Positions 18,580 to 30,668 of a stretch of 64,000 nt of DNA are shown piece by piece. The notes beneath the pieces were generated by a model that ran no database searches, was not told the origin of the DNA, and saw only the letters and a program-made list of their open reading frames with translations. The stretch covers positions 62,001-126,000 of the forward strand of contig NZ_JAPWHW010000005.1 of NCBI RefSeq assembly GCF_028369135.1. The letters run 5' to 3'. This DNA comes from Roseovarius sp. ZX-A-9. Lineage in GTDB: Bacteria > Pseudomonadota > Alphaproteobacteria > Rhodobacterales > Rhodobacteraceae. The stretch's first letter is position 1. The number at the start of each line of letters is the position of its first letter. Both the position numbers and the translations under genes were made by a program.

Positions 18580-18580
<1 letters not shown>
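18344..18580. repeat. Direct repeat copy B (237 bp) at the right edge of the island
   Basis: Matches 13401-13618 in the same orientation. It is 19 bp longer because the CGCG-A8-TGCGC motif is tandemly duplicated (18530-18546 and 18549-18565). The duplication also creates a perfect 9-bp stem (18525-18533 with 18544-18552, 10-nt loop) 27 bases past the gyrB stop, which could help end the gyrB transcript. The copy ends at the first base of the gyrB stop codon. Confidence 0.9.
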
Positions 18581-21024
<2,444 letters not shown>

Positions 21025-21078
21025 TTATACGATTTCTGGGGGGGATTGTCACGCGCATACGCTATATTTCGTGGCTCG

Positions 21079-22185
21079 TCACTGTGGCGCGATCTGCGAC
21101 ATTCCACCCGCTTCCGTTACCTCGAAATGCTGCGCCCGGGTTCCGAGCTCCGCAAAGAGCTCCGCCCCCGTTCCCGTCATCCAGGCCTGCGCGCCCAACC
21201 CGCAAACTTCGTCATAGAGCGCCGCGCGACGGCCGGCATCCAGGTGGGCGGCAACCTCGTCCAGCAACAATATCGGCGGTGCCCCGAAATCGCGCATCAA
21301 CGCGCGCGCATTGGCCAGAATGAGCGAAACCAGCAGTGCCTTCTGCTCACCGGTCGAGCAATCCCTGGCCGGAACACCCTTGGCGGCATAGACAGCGAAA
21401 AGATCCGCGCGGTGTGGCCCGATAAGCGTGCGCCCGGCCACCAGATCGCGAAACCGGCTCTCTGCCAGCGCCTCTCGATAGGCATCCGCCCCCTCGGGCA
21501 TTTCGTCGCCCGCCGTCGCGGTCAGCTCCAGCTCTGCCGCCGGAAACGCTGTCTCAGCCGCTGCCTGTGCTGCATGCAATTCCACCAGCGCGGCGCGACG
21601 GCCCGCGTCGATCTCGGCACCGCGCTGCGCCATCTGCGCCTCCAGCGCCAGATACCAATGCGCGTCGCGCACCTGATCCTTCAACAGCCGGTTGCGTTCG
21701 CGCATCGCCTTGTCAAAGCTCAGCACCGCTTCGGCATGGCCCGGCAGAAAACTCATCGTGATCCGGTCCAGAAACCGGCGGCGCCCCTCGGCGCCCTCGA
21801 TCCACAGCCTGTCCATGCTGGGCACCAGCCACAGCACCCTGGCAATACGCCCCAGCGCCAGTTGCGCTGCCGCCTTGCCATCAATGCGTACCTGCCGCGA
21901 TCCGCCCGCCTCGGACCATATCTCGACCTCGTGAACCATGTGCAGTGACTGCAGGATACCGGTCAGCTTCCACCCCAGCGCCTCGGGCCGCCGCACCATA
22001 TCCTGCGCCGCAGCCCGCCGCAGCCCGCGCCCCGGCGAAAACATCGATACTGCTTCGATCAGGTTTGTCTTGCCCGCGCCATTGGGGCCATGGATCGCGA
22101 TGGGCCGCGCATCCACCTCCAGCCGCGCCGCCCTATGCGAGCGAAAATGCGAAAGGCTCAGCGATGAGAGATAAAGACCGGCCAT
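21079..22185 (-). CDS. recF: DNA replication and repair protein RecF
   Basis: A 368-aa SMC-like ATPase that loads RecA at gaps with RecO and RecR. Walker A is HGPNGAGKTNLIE (about 32-44), the signature region TGEQKALLVSLILANA is near 273, and Walker B LLLDEVAAHLD near 305. It starts at the ATG at 22185, 44 bases after the dnaN stop, and is followed by gyrB after 81 bases. Confidence 0.96.
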   Translation of the reverse strand: MAGLYLSSLSLSHFRSHRAARLEVDARPIAIHGPNGAGKTNLIEAVSMFSPGRGLRRAAAQDMVRRPEALGWKLTGILQSLHMVHEVEIWSEAGGSRQVRIDGKAAAQLALGRIARVLWLVPSMDRLWIEGAEGRRRFLDRITMSFLPGHAEAVLSFDKAMRERNRLLKDQVRDAHWYLALEAQMAQRGAEIDAGRRAALVELHAAQAAAETAFPAAELELTATAGDEMPEGADAYREALAESRFRDLVAGRTLIGPHRADLFAVYAAKGVPARDCSTGEQKALLVSLILANARALMRDFGAPPILLLDEVAAHLDAGRRAALYDEVCGLGAQAWMTGTGAELFAELGTRAQHFEVTEAGGMSQIAPQ

Positions 22186-22229
22186 TCACCGGCTTTCAAC
22201 ATTCCGCAAAGACACCGGCGCAGCGCGCG

Positions 22230-23348
22230 TCACACGCGCATCGGCATGACGACATATACAGCACTCAGATCATTGCCCTCGCGCATCAGCGTCGGATCGC
22301 CGGCTGAATTGAACAGGAACACCGCGTTCTCGCGATCCACCTGGCTGGCGATTTCCAGCAGATACTTGGCGTTGAACCCGATTTCCAGCCGCTCATCCCC
22401 ATAGGCGACGGCCAGCTCTTCTTCGGCGGCCCCGCTATCAGGCGCGTTCACCGACAGCACCAGGCGGTCTTCATCAAGTGACAGTTTGACTGCGCGGCTG
22501 CGCTCTGAACTGACGGTCGCGACCCGGTCCACGGCCTGCGCGAACTCGGCGGCATCCACTTCCATCTTGCGCGTATTGCCCTGCGGAATCACCCGCGTGT
22601 AATCCGGGAACGTACCGTCGATCACCTTGGACGTCAGAGTGATGTCCGGCGTGGCAAAGCGGACCTTGGTCTCGCTCACCGACACGGCGATTATCATGTC
22701 GTCGTCTTCCAGCAGCTTGCGCAACTCGCCCACGGTCTTGCGCGGCACGATCACGCCCGGCATGTCAGCAGCCCCTTCGGGCAGGTCCGCATCAATACGG
22801 GCCAGCCGGTGTCCGTCAGTAGCAACGCAGCGCAACACCTTGCCACCATCGGACTCGGCCACATGCATGTAGACGCCGTTGAGGTAATACCGCGTTTCCT
22901 CGGTCGAGATCGCGAATTTCGACTTGTCAAACAGCCGCCGCAACACTGGCGCCTTGGCCGAGAAATTGCTGGCATACTCGGACGTGGCCATGACCGGGAA
23001 ATCTTCTTTGGGCAACGTCGCAAGGTTGAAACTCGACCGCCCGGCCTCGACCGCCAGCCGTCCGCTGGTGCCATCGTCGCTCAGCGTGACCAGCGCACCA
23101 TCGGGCAGCTTGCGCACGATCTCGTGCAGCATCACCGCCGATACGGTCGTAGATCCCGCGCGCTCCACTTGCGCCGGCGCCTTGTCCACCACTTCGATAT
23201 CCAGGTCGGTCGCGCGGAACTGAACCGTGCCGCCCTCGGCCTCGATCAACACGTTGGCGAGGATCGGGATCGTGTTGCGCCGCTCGACCACCGATTGCGC
23301 CTGAGACACCGCCTTGAGCAAGGTCGCCCGTTCAATGCTGAGTTTCAT
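22230..23348 (-). CDS. dnaN: DNA polymerase III beta subunit (sliding clamp)
   Basis: A 372-aa processivity clamp. The first domain starts MKLSIERATLLKAVSQAQSV with the typical VVERRNTIPILANVLIEA. Middle and last domains show KFAISTEETRYYLNGVYMHV and ATDGHRLARID. The end reads YVVMPMRV, the usual clamp C-terminus (VMPM.). Full length. It lies 170 bases downstream of dnaA, upstream of recF. Confidence 0.98.
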   Translation of the reverse strand: MKLSIERATLLKAVSQAQSVVERRNTIPILANVLIEAEGGTVQFRATDLDIEVVDKAPAQVERAGSTTVSAVMLHEIVRKLPDGALVTLSDDGTSGRLAVEAGRSSFNLATLPKEDFPVMATSEYASNFSAKAPVLRRLFDKSKFAISTEETRYYLNGVYMHVAESDGGKVLRCVATDGHRLARIDADLPEGAADMPGVIVPRKTVGELRKLLEDDDMIIAVSVSETKVRFATPDITLTSKVIDGTFPDYTRVIPQGNTRKMEVDAAEFAQAVDRVATVSSERSRAVKLSLDEDRLVLSVNAPDSGAAEEELAVAYGDERLEIGFNAKYLLEIASQVDRENAVFLFNSAGDPTLMREGNDLSAVYVVMPMRV

Positions 23349-23518
23349 GGCCCTGCTCCTTCACTTGACGCACCGCCGCGCCGGGAAGGGCACGTTAGCA
23401 ACGTCCCCTACCGGTGCAAGCCTTTTCTGACAGTTTTCCGCTGGATCGACGCGCCCGTCAAGTCGGCGAGCCGCGCGATCCGGCGATAACACCCATTTGG
23501 GCGGAAGAGCGGCGCGCC

Positions 23519-24877
23519 TCAGGCTTCCAGCGTGCGGCGCAGCAGCTCCAGGTCCTCGGCGATCTGCGCATCGCGCGCGCGCAGCTCCTCGATCCGGCGC
23601 ACACCATGCATCACGGTGGTGTGGTCGCGTCCGCCAAAACGGCGCCCGATATCCGGCAGGCTGCGGCTTGTCATCTGCTTGCACAGATACATCGCCACCT
23701 GGCGCGGGCGCGCATAGATCCGGGTCCGCTTGGGCCCGACAAGATCGCTCAGACGGATGTTGTAATGGTCCGATACCTGGCGCTGGATCTCTTCCACCGA
23801 CAATTGCCGCTCGGAGGCGCGCAGCACGTCGGCCAGGCAATCCTGTGTCAAATCCAGCGTGATCTCGTGCCCTACCAGCGAAGCAAAGGCAAACAACCGC
23901 GTCAGCGCGCCTTCAAGAACCCGAACATTCTTGCGAATCCGGTGCGCGAGAAACTCCAGCACCCCGTCGGCCATGACCAGATCGGGATATTGGTTGCGGT
24001 AGAATTCGACTTTCGATTGCAGAATCCCGAGACGCAATTCGTAGTTGGTCGGATGCAGATCCACCACCAGGCCGCATTGCAGGCGCGACTTGATGCGCTC
24101 TTCCAGCTTTTCGATCTCGCCCGGGGCACGGTCCGCCGAGATGATGATCTGCTTGCCGCCATCGACGAGCGCATTGAAAGTATGGAAAAACTCTTCCTGC
24201 GTGCTCTCCTTGCCGGCAATGAACTGAACGTCATCAACCATCAGAACATCGACCGAGCGGAACATTTCCTTGAAATCCATCATCTTGCGGTCGCGCAATG
24301 CTTGCACGAACCGATACATGAACTGCTCTGCCGACAGGTAAAGCACGGTCAGGCTGGGCTGATTCTGTTGCAGCTCCCACGCGATCGCATGCATCAGGTG
24401 CGTCTTGCCCAGGCCAACGCCCCCATAGAGAAACAGCGGGTTGAACGTGACCGGCCCGCCTTCGGCGACACGTTTGGCGGCCGCATGGGCCAATTCGTTC
24501 GGCTTGCCGACGACGAAACTGTCAAAGGTGAATTTAGGGTCCAGCGGCGCGGCTGCGATCAGCGCCTCGCGTTCGGCCCGGCCCGCATCAACCTTTGGGG
24601 CGGCAGGCACTTGGGCGCGTGGCGCGGCAGAGCGCTTGGCAGGCACGTTGAACGCAATGCGACGCACTTCGGGCGTGTCCGTGCGGAAATGGAACAGGAT
24701 CTGTTCGCCAAATTTCTGTGCAACATAATTGCCGACGAAAGTGGTCGGCACGTCAAGTGTCGCGACCCCATCCGCGACCCCCGACAATTCCAGAGGCTCG
24801 ATCCAGTTAGTGTAGTTGCTCGATCCGACCGTTTTCCGAAGGTCTTGCTTGACCCGTCCCCATTGATCTTGTGTCAT
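23519..24877 (-). CDS. dnaA: Chromosomal replication initiator DnaA
   Basis: A 452-aa AAA+ initiator that binds and melts oriC. The ATG at 24877 gives the expected N-terminus (MTQDQWGRVKQDLRKTVGSS); upstream in-frame codons do not look like DnaA. Domain III has Walker A NPLFLYGGVGLGKTHLMHAI and Walker B DVLMVDDVQF. Domain IV ends with RQVAMYLCKQMTSRSLPDIG and the signature GGRDHTTVMHGVRRIEEL. First gene of the dnaA-dnaN-recF-gyrB order. Confidence 0.98.
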   Translation of the reverse strand: MTQDQWGRVKQDLRKTVGSSNYTNWIEPLELSGVADGVATLDVPTTFVGNYVAQKFGEQILFHFRTDTPEVRRIAFNVPAKRSAAPRAQVPAAPKVDAGRAEREALIAAAPLDPKFTFDSFVVGKPNELAHAAAKRVAEGGPVTFNPLFLYGGVGLGKTHLMHAIAWELQQNQPSLTVLYLSAEQFMYRFVQALRDRKMMDFKEMFRSVDVLMVDDVQFIAGKESTQEEFFHTFNALVDGGKQIIISADRAPGEIEKLEERIKSRLQCGLVVDLHPTNYELRLGILQSKVEFYRNQYPDLVMADGVLEFLAHRIRKNVRVLEGALTRLFAFASLVGHEITLDLTQDCLADVLRASERQLSVEEIQRQVSDHYNIRLSDLVGPKRTRIYARPRQVAMYLCKQMTSRSLPDIGRRFGGRDHTTVMHGVRRIEELRARDAQIAEDLELLRRTLEA

Positions 24878-25320
24878 TCGTTCCCGTTCCGCGAGCAGCG
24901 CATCAACATTGCCATTTCCAAACCCGGCGGGCCTGCACCCGATCCGGCCGAAGCGATCCAACATGACTTCAGACGCAAAACGCAGACTGTTGAAACCGCA
25001 GTGGTCACAACACCCAGACCCCACAGATGGGCCATTGCGTAAGTTTTACGTCGTAAACGGATGGCGGGACATCCCCGTACCGCCTGATCCGCGACGAAAT
25101 TCATGTCGTACCGGGGCAAATGCTGGCAAGGCAATTGCCCTGCATATACGCTTACTGACGCCTGAATAAGCTGGCGTCACGTGTGCGGATCATCCCTTCC
25201 CCCAGGTGAATCGCTAGGGCAAACTAGCAACTGCTTCGGCGCACTCGCAACTGTTCTTCGTCCTTGACTCTGTTTTTTCAGGAAAAGAATCTCAGGCGTT
25301 ATTTTTATGCCTCAGAAACG
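24878..25320. other. dnaA upstream region, no clear origin
   Basis: About 440 bases between dnaA and the rpsT terminator. I searched by eye on both strands for TTATNCACA-type DnaA boxes and found none. It is not strongly AT-rich, apart from a run around 25271-25310 (CTGTTTTTTCAGG, GTTATTTTTATGCC). It probably holds the dnaA promoter; there is no support here for oriC. Confidence 0.5.
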
Positions 25321-25349
25321 AAAAAAGGTGCCGCATAAGCGACACCTTT
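25321..25349 (-). terminator. rho-independent terminator of rpsT
   Basis: On the minus strand AAAGGTGTCGC-TTAT-GCGGCACCTTT forms an 11-bp stem (one G-T pair) with a 4-nt loop, followed by TTT. It begins 24 bases past the rpsT stop. Confidence 0.9.
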
Positions 25350-25372
25350 ACGATCAACACGTTAGCCGTTCT

Positions 25373-25636
25373 TTAGCCGAGTGCCTTCACCCGTGCCGAC
25401 AGCCGCGAGACCTTGCGCGACGCGGTATTCTTGTGCAGGACACCCTTCGTGACACCGCGCATCAGCTCGGGCTGAGCGGCGCGCAGGGCGGCGGCGGCGG
25501 CATCCTTGTCACCCGAGGCAATCGCCTCTTCGACCTTGCGCAGGTAGGTGCGGATGCGCGAACGGCGTGCCTTGTTGATAGCAAATCGCTTTTCGTTCTG
25601 GCGGGCGCGTTTTTTGGACTGTGGCGTATTGGCCAT
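25373..25636 (-). CDS. rpsT: 30S ribosomal protein S20
   Basis: An 87-aa basic, helical small-subunit protein. [20 protein letters not shown] is the standard S20 N-terminus and ends in basic helices ([18 protein letters not shown]). It is monocistronic between its own terminator and a 231-bp upstream gap that has no visible gene. Confidence 0.98.
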   Translation of the reverse strand: MANTPQSKKRARQNEKRFAINKARRSRIRTYLRKVEEAIASGDKDAAAAALRAAQPELMRGVTKGVLHKNTASRKVSRLSARVKALG

Positions 25637-25867
25637 GTGAATCAGACCCTTTCTCAGTGTTCGGTCATTATGTTTTCAATTGTACAGCATGATCCCGAAC
25701 GGGCCCCTCATAGGGAGTTGATTCTTGCCTGAGCGGGCATCACGCGCATGTATTGCGGCGTCAGATACCCCTGACAGGTCAGAATTGCAAGTGCCGGAGC
25801 GCAAACCGCCCGCAATCTGACGATCCGCCCCGGAAACAGCGCCGCGCCCCCAAGGGCCTGCACCGGC

Positions 25868-26644
25868 CTATTTGTCGCGGAACTGCGCCTCGCGTTTTTC
25901 CATGAAGGCAGACATGCCTTCCTTCTGGTCTTCGGTGGCAAAGAGAGATTGGAACACGCGCCGCTCGAACAGCAGCCCCTCGCGCAGGGGCATTTCGTAG
26001 GAGCGGTTCACCGATTCTTTGACCGCCATCACACTGATCATGGATTTCTCGGCGATCTTGGACGCGGCGGCCATCGCCTCTTCGCGCAACTTCTTGACCG
26101 GCACCACGCGGCTGACCAGACCAGATCGATCGGCCTCTTCGGCGTCCATGAAGCGCCCAGTCAGGTTCATGTCCATCGCCTTGGATTTGCCGATCAACCG
26201 CGTCAGGCGTTGCGTTCCGCCCATGCCCGCTATCACGCCCAGATTGATTTCGGGCTGGCCGAACTTCGCGGTTTCCGACGCGATGATGAAATCGCACATC
26301 ATCGCCAGTTCGCAGCCGCCGCCCAGCGCATAGCCCGAGACGGCAGCGATGATCGGCTTGCGGATGCGCATGATCGCGTCCGGCTCGGGCCCAAAGAGAT
26401 CCCCCGCGAACACTTCGACAAAGCTCTTCTCGCTCATCATCTTGATGTCGGCCCCGGCGGCAAACGCCTTTTCCGAGCCGGTCAGAACGATGCACCGCAC
26501 CTTGTCGTTGGCTTGCGCGTCTTCCAGCGCCGTCACCAACTCGCCAAGCAGCTGATCGTTCAGCGCGTTCATGGCATCGGGACGGTTCAGGGTGATAAGG
26601 GCAACGTGGTCTTCTACCTCGACAGTAATCGTCTCAAAGGCCAT
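25868..26644 (-). CDS. Enoyl-CoA hydratase
   Basis: A 258-aa crotonase-fold enzyme hydrating 2-enoyl-CoA in beta-oxidation. The oxyanion loop FAAGADIKMM is near residues 60-69. GYALGGGCELAMMCDFIIAS has the first catalytic Glu (in GGCELA), and GQPEINLGVIAGMGGTQRL holds the second (in PEINLG). Both catalytic glutamates are present, supporting hydratase rather than isomerase activity. Length is typical. Likely a FadB1x/EchA-type single-domain hydratase. Confidence 0.92.
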   Translation of the reverse strand: MAFETITVEVEDHVALITLNRPDAMNALNDQLLGELVTALEDAQANDKVRCIVLTGSEKAFAAGADIKMMSEKSFVEVFAGDLFGPEPDAIMRIRKPIIAAVSGYALGGGCELAMMCDFIIASETAKFGQPEINLGVIAGMGGTQRLTRLIGKSKAMDMNLTGRFMDAEEADRSGLVSRVVPVKKLREEAMAAASKIAEKSMISVMAVKESVNRSYEMPLREGLLFERRVFQSLFATEDQKEGMSAFMEKREAQFRDK

Positions 26645-26708
26645 GAAATCTGCTTTCGCTTGTTTCTGTCAGGCCTCAGGGTTTACCACCCCGGCCCACG
26701 CTTTCAAC

Positions 26709-27587
26709 CTATCTTTGGCACTTCGGACAGTAGAAGCTCGAACGCCCCGCCTGCACGATTCGGCTCACAGTCCCGGTGCAACCCTCATGGCGACACGCCT
26801 GTCCCTCGCGGTCATAGACGTCAAAACGATGTTGAAAATATCCCAATTCTCCATCGGCTTGCCGGAAATCACGCAAGCTTGATCCACCCGCCGCGATGGC
26901 ATCGCGCAGCACCTCACGGATGATCGGCACCAGCCCACCCGCGCGCCGGGCGCTGAGGCTCGCGGCCCTTCGTCGCGGCGAGATACGCCCGCGAAAAAGC
27001 GCCTCGCACACATAGATATTGCCCAGCCCGGCAACGATTCGCTGGTCCAGCAACGCCGATTTGATCGGGGTCGCCTTGGCCTTCAACGCAGCAATCAGGT
27101 AATCCTCGTTGAAACTGTTGCCGAGCGGCTCCGGCCCCAACTTGGCCAACAGCACATGCCCCTCGCCCAGCGCCGTATCGAACAGATCCATCGCCCCGAA
27201 ACGCCGGGGATCGTTGAACGTGATCCGCGCGCCATTCTCCATATACAGCACCACATGGTCATGCTTTTCCGGCGCCGGATGGTCATGTACGAATCGGCCC
27301 GTTTTGCCAGAGGCGCTTCTGGGGTCAGACGGATTGCCCGAGATCAGCATCCGCCCCGACATGCCGAGATGGATCAATAACGTCTCGCCAGAACTCAGGT
27401 CAGCCAGGATATACTTGGACCGCCGCCGCAGCCCCAGCACCCGTTGCCCGGCCAGCCGCGCAGCCATATCAGGGGGGAACGGCCAGCGCAGATCGGGCCG
27501 GTTCACATCAGCCCGGGCGATCACCGCGCCCTCCATCACCGGGGCCAGCCCGGCGCGGACGGTTTCAACCTCTGGCAGTTCGGGCAT
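26709..27587 (-). CDS. mutM: Formamidopyrimidine-DNA glycosylase
   Basis: A 292-aa bifunctional glycosylase/AP lyase removing 8-oxoguanine and Fapy lesions. After Met removal Pro1 is the nucleophile, with Glu2 in [13 protein letters not shown]. The H2TH region includes [20 protein letters not shown]. The C-terminal zinc finger has the pairs CRHEGC and CPKC, and the damage-recognition Arg lies in [14 protein letters not shown]. It is divergent from ubiE with a 100-bp gap. Confidence 0.97.
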   Translation of the reverse strand: MPELPEVETVRAGLAPVMEGAVIARADVNRPDLRWPFPPDMAARLAGQRVLGLRRRSKYILADLSSGETLLIHLGMSGRMLISGNPSDPRSASGKTGRFVHDHPAPEKHDHVVLYMENGARITFNDPRRFGAMDLFDTALGEGHVLLAKLGPEPLGNSFNEDYLIAALKAKATPIKSALLDQRIVAGLGNIYVCEALFRGRISPRRRAASLSARRAGGLVPIIREVLRDAIAAGGSSLRDFRQADGELGYFQHRFDVYDREGQACRHEGCTGTVSRIVQAGRSSFYCPKCQR

Positions 27588-27687
27588 GGCAGTCTCCGGC
27601 AGTATACGGGCAAGTGTGAAAGGGCCGCATTGTGTCCGCGCCCGAGCGCTCTATAACAAGGCCCTGAAACCGTGCAAGGCAAGGCCC

Positions 27688-28431
27688 ATGACCGAGAAAA
27701 CCACCCATTTCGGATTTCAGACCGTCCCCGAAGCCGAAAAGGCAGGCCGCGTGCGCGGTGTGTTCGGCTCTGTGGCCAGCAAATACGATGTGATGAACGA
27801 CGCCATGTCGATGGGCATCCACCGCGTCTGGAAGGATGCGATGATGGATTGGCTGGCGCCCCGTCCCGGCCAGCGCCTGCTGGATGTGGCGGGCGGAACC
27901 GGCGACATCGCATTCCGGTTTCTCAAACGCGCGGGTTCTGGCCATGCGACCGTGCTGGACCTGACCGAGCCGATGCTGGTCGAAGGCCGCAAGCGTGCCG
28001 AGGCCGACCAGATGGCCGCCAACCTTGACTGGGTGGTGGGCGACGCGATGGCGCTCCCCTTTGCCGATAACAGCTTTGACGTCTACACGATCAGCTTCGG
28101 AATCCGTAACGTCACCCGCCCCCAAGAGGCGCTGAACGAGGCCTTTCGTGTGCTCAAACCCGGCGGCCGGCTGATGGTGCTGGAATTCAGCCAGATCCCC
28201 AACGATCTGATGCAAAAGGTCTACGACCTCTATTCGTTTCACATTATCCCGCGTCTGGGACAGGTGATCGCCGGTGATCGCGACAGCTATCAGTATCTTG
28301 TCGAATCGATCCGCCAGTTCCCCGATCAGGACACTTTCCTCGGGATGGTGCGCGCCGCAGGGTTCGAACAGGCCAAGTACCGCAACCTGACCATGGGCAT
28401 CGCCTGCCTGCATTCCGGCTGGAAAATCTGA
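27688..28431 (+). CDS. ubiE: Demethylmenaquinone/ubiquinone biosynthesis C-methyltransferase
   Basis: A 247-aa SAM-dependent methyltransferase for the ring C-methylation in ubiquinone synthesis. The ATG at 27688 gives [20 protein letters not shown]; the frame is open further upstream but unlike the family. Signature 1 is [20 protein letters not shown]. The SAM motif [15 protein letters not shown] lies near 61-75, and [20 protein letters not shown] is signature 2. Three bases separate it from ubiB, so the two are cotranscribed. Confidence 0.97.
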   Translation: MTEKTTHFGFQTVPEAEKAGRVRGVFGSVASKYDVMNDAMSMGIHRVWKDAMMDWLAPRPGQRLLDVAGGTGDIAFRFLKRAGSGHATVLDLTEPMLVEGRKRAEADQMAANLDWVVGDAMALPFADNSFDVYTISFGIRNVTRPQEALNEAFRVLKPGGRLMVLEFSQIPNDLMQKVYDLYSFHIIPRLGQVIAGDRDSYQYLVESIRQFPDQDTFLGMVRAAGFEQAKYRNLTMGIACLHSGWKI

Positions 28432-28434
28432 GCG

Positions 28435-29967
28435 ATGCGAGGTCCACATAATATCATCCGCCTGATCCGCACGGGTGCCACGCTGGAGCGCACCGGCGCG
28501 ATGGCCGTGATCATGAACGCAATGGACGCGCCTCCCCTAGTCCGCGGCGCACTGCGTTTCCTCGCCTGGCCGTTCCAGTGGCTGGGCCTGCGCGGCGACC
28601 CCAACATGCCCCCCGCAACACGGGCGCTCACGGCACTGGGCCCGGCCTATATCAAGTTCGGTCAGATCCTCTCGACCCGGCCCGATCTGGTGGGCGACGA
28701 ACTGGCCACGCAGATGCGCATCCTGCAAGACAAGCTGCCGCCGTTTGACATCGACACGGCCAAGGCCAGCGTCGAGCATGAACTGGGCCAGCCAGTCGAG
28801 ACCATGTTCGACGATTTCAGCCCGCCCGTCGCCGCCGCGTCCATCGCCCAAGTGCACAAGGCGACGCTGCGCGAGAATGGCGAGGCGGTCGCGATCAAAG
28901 TGCTACGCCCCGGGATCGAACGCGCCTTTCGCGTCGATATCGATGCCTTCTACTTCGCCGCCAACTTGATCGAATTCCTCTCACCCGCCGCGCGCCGCCT
29001 GCGGCCGACGGATGTGATCGCCCATTTCGAGGGCGTCGTGATGGGAGAACTGGATTTGCGGCTCGAGGCGTCCTCGGCCTCGGAATTTGCCGCCAACACC
29101 GCCGGTGACGAGGGCTTTCAACTGCCCGCGATCAAATGGGATCTGAGCAGCCGCCGGGTGATGACAATGGAATGGGCCGATGGCGTGTCGCTGGGCGACA
29201 ATGCCGCGATTGACGCAGCCGGCCATGACCGTGTGGACCTCAGCAACCGAGTGCTGCAGCTCTTCCTCAGCCACGCGCTGCGCGACGGGTATTTCCATGC
29301 CGACATGCATCAGGGCAATCTCAAGGTCGCGCCAAATGGCAATATCATTGCCTATGACTTTGGCATCATGGGCCATATCGACGAATACACCCGCCGCGTT
29401 TATGCCGAGATCCTTTATGGCTTCATCAAGCGCGATTATCGCCGCGTCGCCGAGGTGCATTTCGAGGCCGGTTATGTGCCAGCCGACCGTGATGTAGACG
29501 AATTCGCCCGCGCCCTGCGCGCCGTAGGCGAGCCGATATTCGGCATGGACGCCAGCCGGATCAGCATGGGCAGCCTGCTCAGCTACCTGTTCGAGGTGAC
29601 CGAACGTTTCGGCATGGAAACCCGGACCGAACTGATCCTGCTCCAACGCACGATGGTTGTGGTCGAGGGCGTCGCACGCTCGCTAAACCCGCAGATCAAC
29701 ATCTGGCAAGTCGCCCGCCCTGTGGTCGAGGACTACATTCGTCAGAGCCTGGGCCCCCGCGCCATCGCTCAGAGCTTCGGACGGACTGCCGCGGTACTGT
29801 CACGCTTTGGCCCGCGCCTGCCGCAACTGGTGGAAGCCGCGCTGATCCGCGCCTCTGCCCCGCCGCCAGAGCCACCGCGCCACCGGCGGCGTGATCTGGC
29901 GCTCTGGGGCGCCGGTGGGGCTGTTCTGGGGGCCGGTCTGCTGGCGGCCTGTCTCGCGGTTCTCTGA
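28435..29967 (+). CDS. ubiB: UbiB, ABC1/ADCK kinase-like ubiquinone biosynthesis protein
   Basis: A 510-aa atypical protein-kinase-like ATPase required for ubiquinone synthesis, probably at the inner membrane. The KxGQ motif occurs as AYIKFGQILSTRPDLVGDEL (near 74-93). The Ala-rich loop PVAAASIAQVHKATL (near 130) and the kinase core with YFHADMHQGNL and DFGIMG are present. Hydrophobic C-terminal segments (LWGAGGAVLGAGLLAACLAV) anchor it. It follows ubiE by three bases and ends in front of a bidirectional hairpin. Confidence 0.96.
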   Translation: MRGPHNIIRLIRTGATLERTGAMAVIMNAMDAPPLVRGALRFLAWPFQWLGLRGDPNMPPATRALTALGPAYIKFGQILSTRPDLVGDELATQMRILQDKLPPFDIDTAKASVEHELGQPVETMFDDFSPPVAAASIAQVHKATLRENGEAVAIKVLRPGIERAFRVDIDAFYFAANLIEFLSPAARRLRPTDVIAHFEGVVMGELDLRLEASSASEFAANTAGDEGFQLPAIKWDLSSRRVMTMEWADGVSLGDNAAIDAAGHDRVDLSNRVLQLFLSHALRDGYFHADMHQGNLKVAPNGNIIAYDFGIMGHIDEYTRRVYAEILYGFIKRDYRRVAEVHFEAGYVPADRDVDEFARALRAVGEPIFGMDASRISMGSLLSYLFEVTERFGMETRTELILLQRTMVVVEGVARSLNPQINIWQVARPVVEDYIRQSLGPRAIAQSFGRTAAVLSRFGPRLPQLVEAALIRASAPPPEPPRHRRRDLALWGAGGAVLGAGLLAACLAVL

Positions 29968-30005
29968 GACCGGGAACAGCCACCGACATTTCGGAGCTAC
30001 AAACG

Positions 30006-30033
30006 AAAAAGGCAGCCCAGTGGGCTGCCTTTT
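30006..30033. terminator. Bidirectional terminator between ubiB and a small minus-strand gene
   Basis: A 12-bp stem (30007-30018 with 30022-30033) and 3-nt loop, with an A run on the left and a T run on the right. It suits termination of ubiB on the plus strand and of the 66-aa gene on the minus strand. Confidence 0.9.
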
Positions 30034-30068
30034 CCTGATACACCCACGCCGAAGCGCGGTGCGTATTC

Positions 30069-30269
30069 TCAGGTGTCGTCGCTCGAGTCGAGCGCAGCGA
30101 TACCGATGATCGTGACAGCGATACCTGCAGCGATCAGGCCGGGCGTCAGGCCCAGCGCGGGACCTGCGGTCGACACGAACGGATCAGCGTTGACGTCTTG
30201 AGCTGCAACAGGTGCAACAGCGGAGACGGCGATTGCAGCAGCTGCTGCAAGGGTCATAAGCTTTTTCAT
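30069..30269 (-). CDS. Small exported/membrane protein, 66 aa
   Basis: It begins MKKLMTLAAAAAIAVSAVAP with cleavage likely after VAAQ (about residue 24). One further hydrophobic segment follows (GLIAAGIAVTIIGIAAL), then an acidic tail DSSDDT. GGAG lies 9 nt ahead of the ATG. Small alphaproteobacterial proteins with this layout are common, but the role is unknown. Monocistronic, ending at the shared terminator. Confidence 0.75.
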   Translation of the reverse strand: MKKLMTLAAAAAIAVSAVAPVAAQDVNADPFVSTAGPALGLTPGLIAAGIAVTIIGIAALDSSDDT

Positions 30270-30668
30270 AAATATTCTCCAAACCGGGTTTCAGAATTTG
30301 TGTCTCCACAAACCTCAAGGCGAATATCGCACAATCAGAAGACAAACAAAATAGTAATCCTCAGTTTCGGTCTGTTTTGCGCTTCTTCGCCGATCATGAC
30401 ACGCACATCCCTACACAACTGATATTGCTTGATATTTCTTGACGTAATTTGGTGACCCAGCATGAGTAAGCGGCGCGACTTTTCAACCGTTGCGATCATG
30501 CAACATGCCGCTGCGTCAGGCAAATCGGCATCCCCCCACGATTCATAGCCGCCCTTTTTCACTCCGAAGAGGTGCAAGCCACCGTGACTTTAAGGCCGAA
30601 ATGATCACGCAGTAACGCGCAATCGCCACGTCGCACCCGGCGAGGTTGGAACGCGGCAGGCTGCCGCC
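30270..30668. other. Intergenic, no gene recognised
   Basis: About 400 bases. The part near 30330-30460 is AT-richer. An 80-codon open frame exists on the minus strand at 30335-30577 but has no ribosome site or family features. It may be decayed DNA beside the flgD fragment. Confidence 0.5.

Noticed and set aside
23414..25042. 542-codon plus-strand frame opposite dnaA
   Set aside because: Mirror of dnaA codon bias; composition (Arg/His/Gln-rich) is typical of antisense frames.
25708..25941. 77-codon minus-strand frame downstream of the enoyl-CoA hydratase start of frame
   Set aside because: It overlaps the 3' end of the hydratase gene in another frame and has no start signal.
30335..30577. 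80-codon minus-strand ORF in the gap after the 66-aa gene
   Set aside because: No ribosome site, odd composition, no resemblance to any family.
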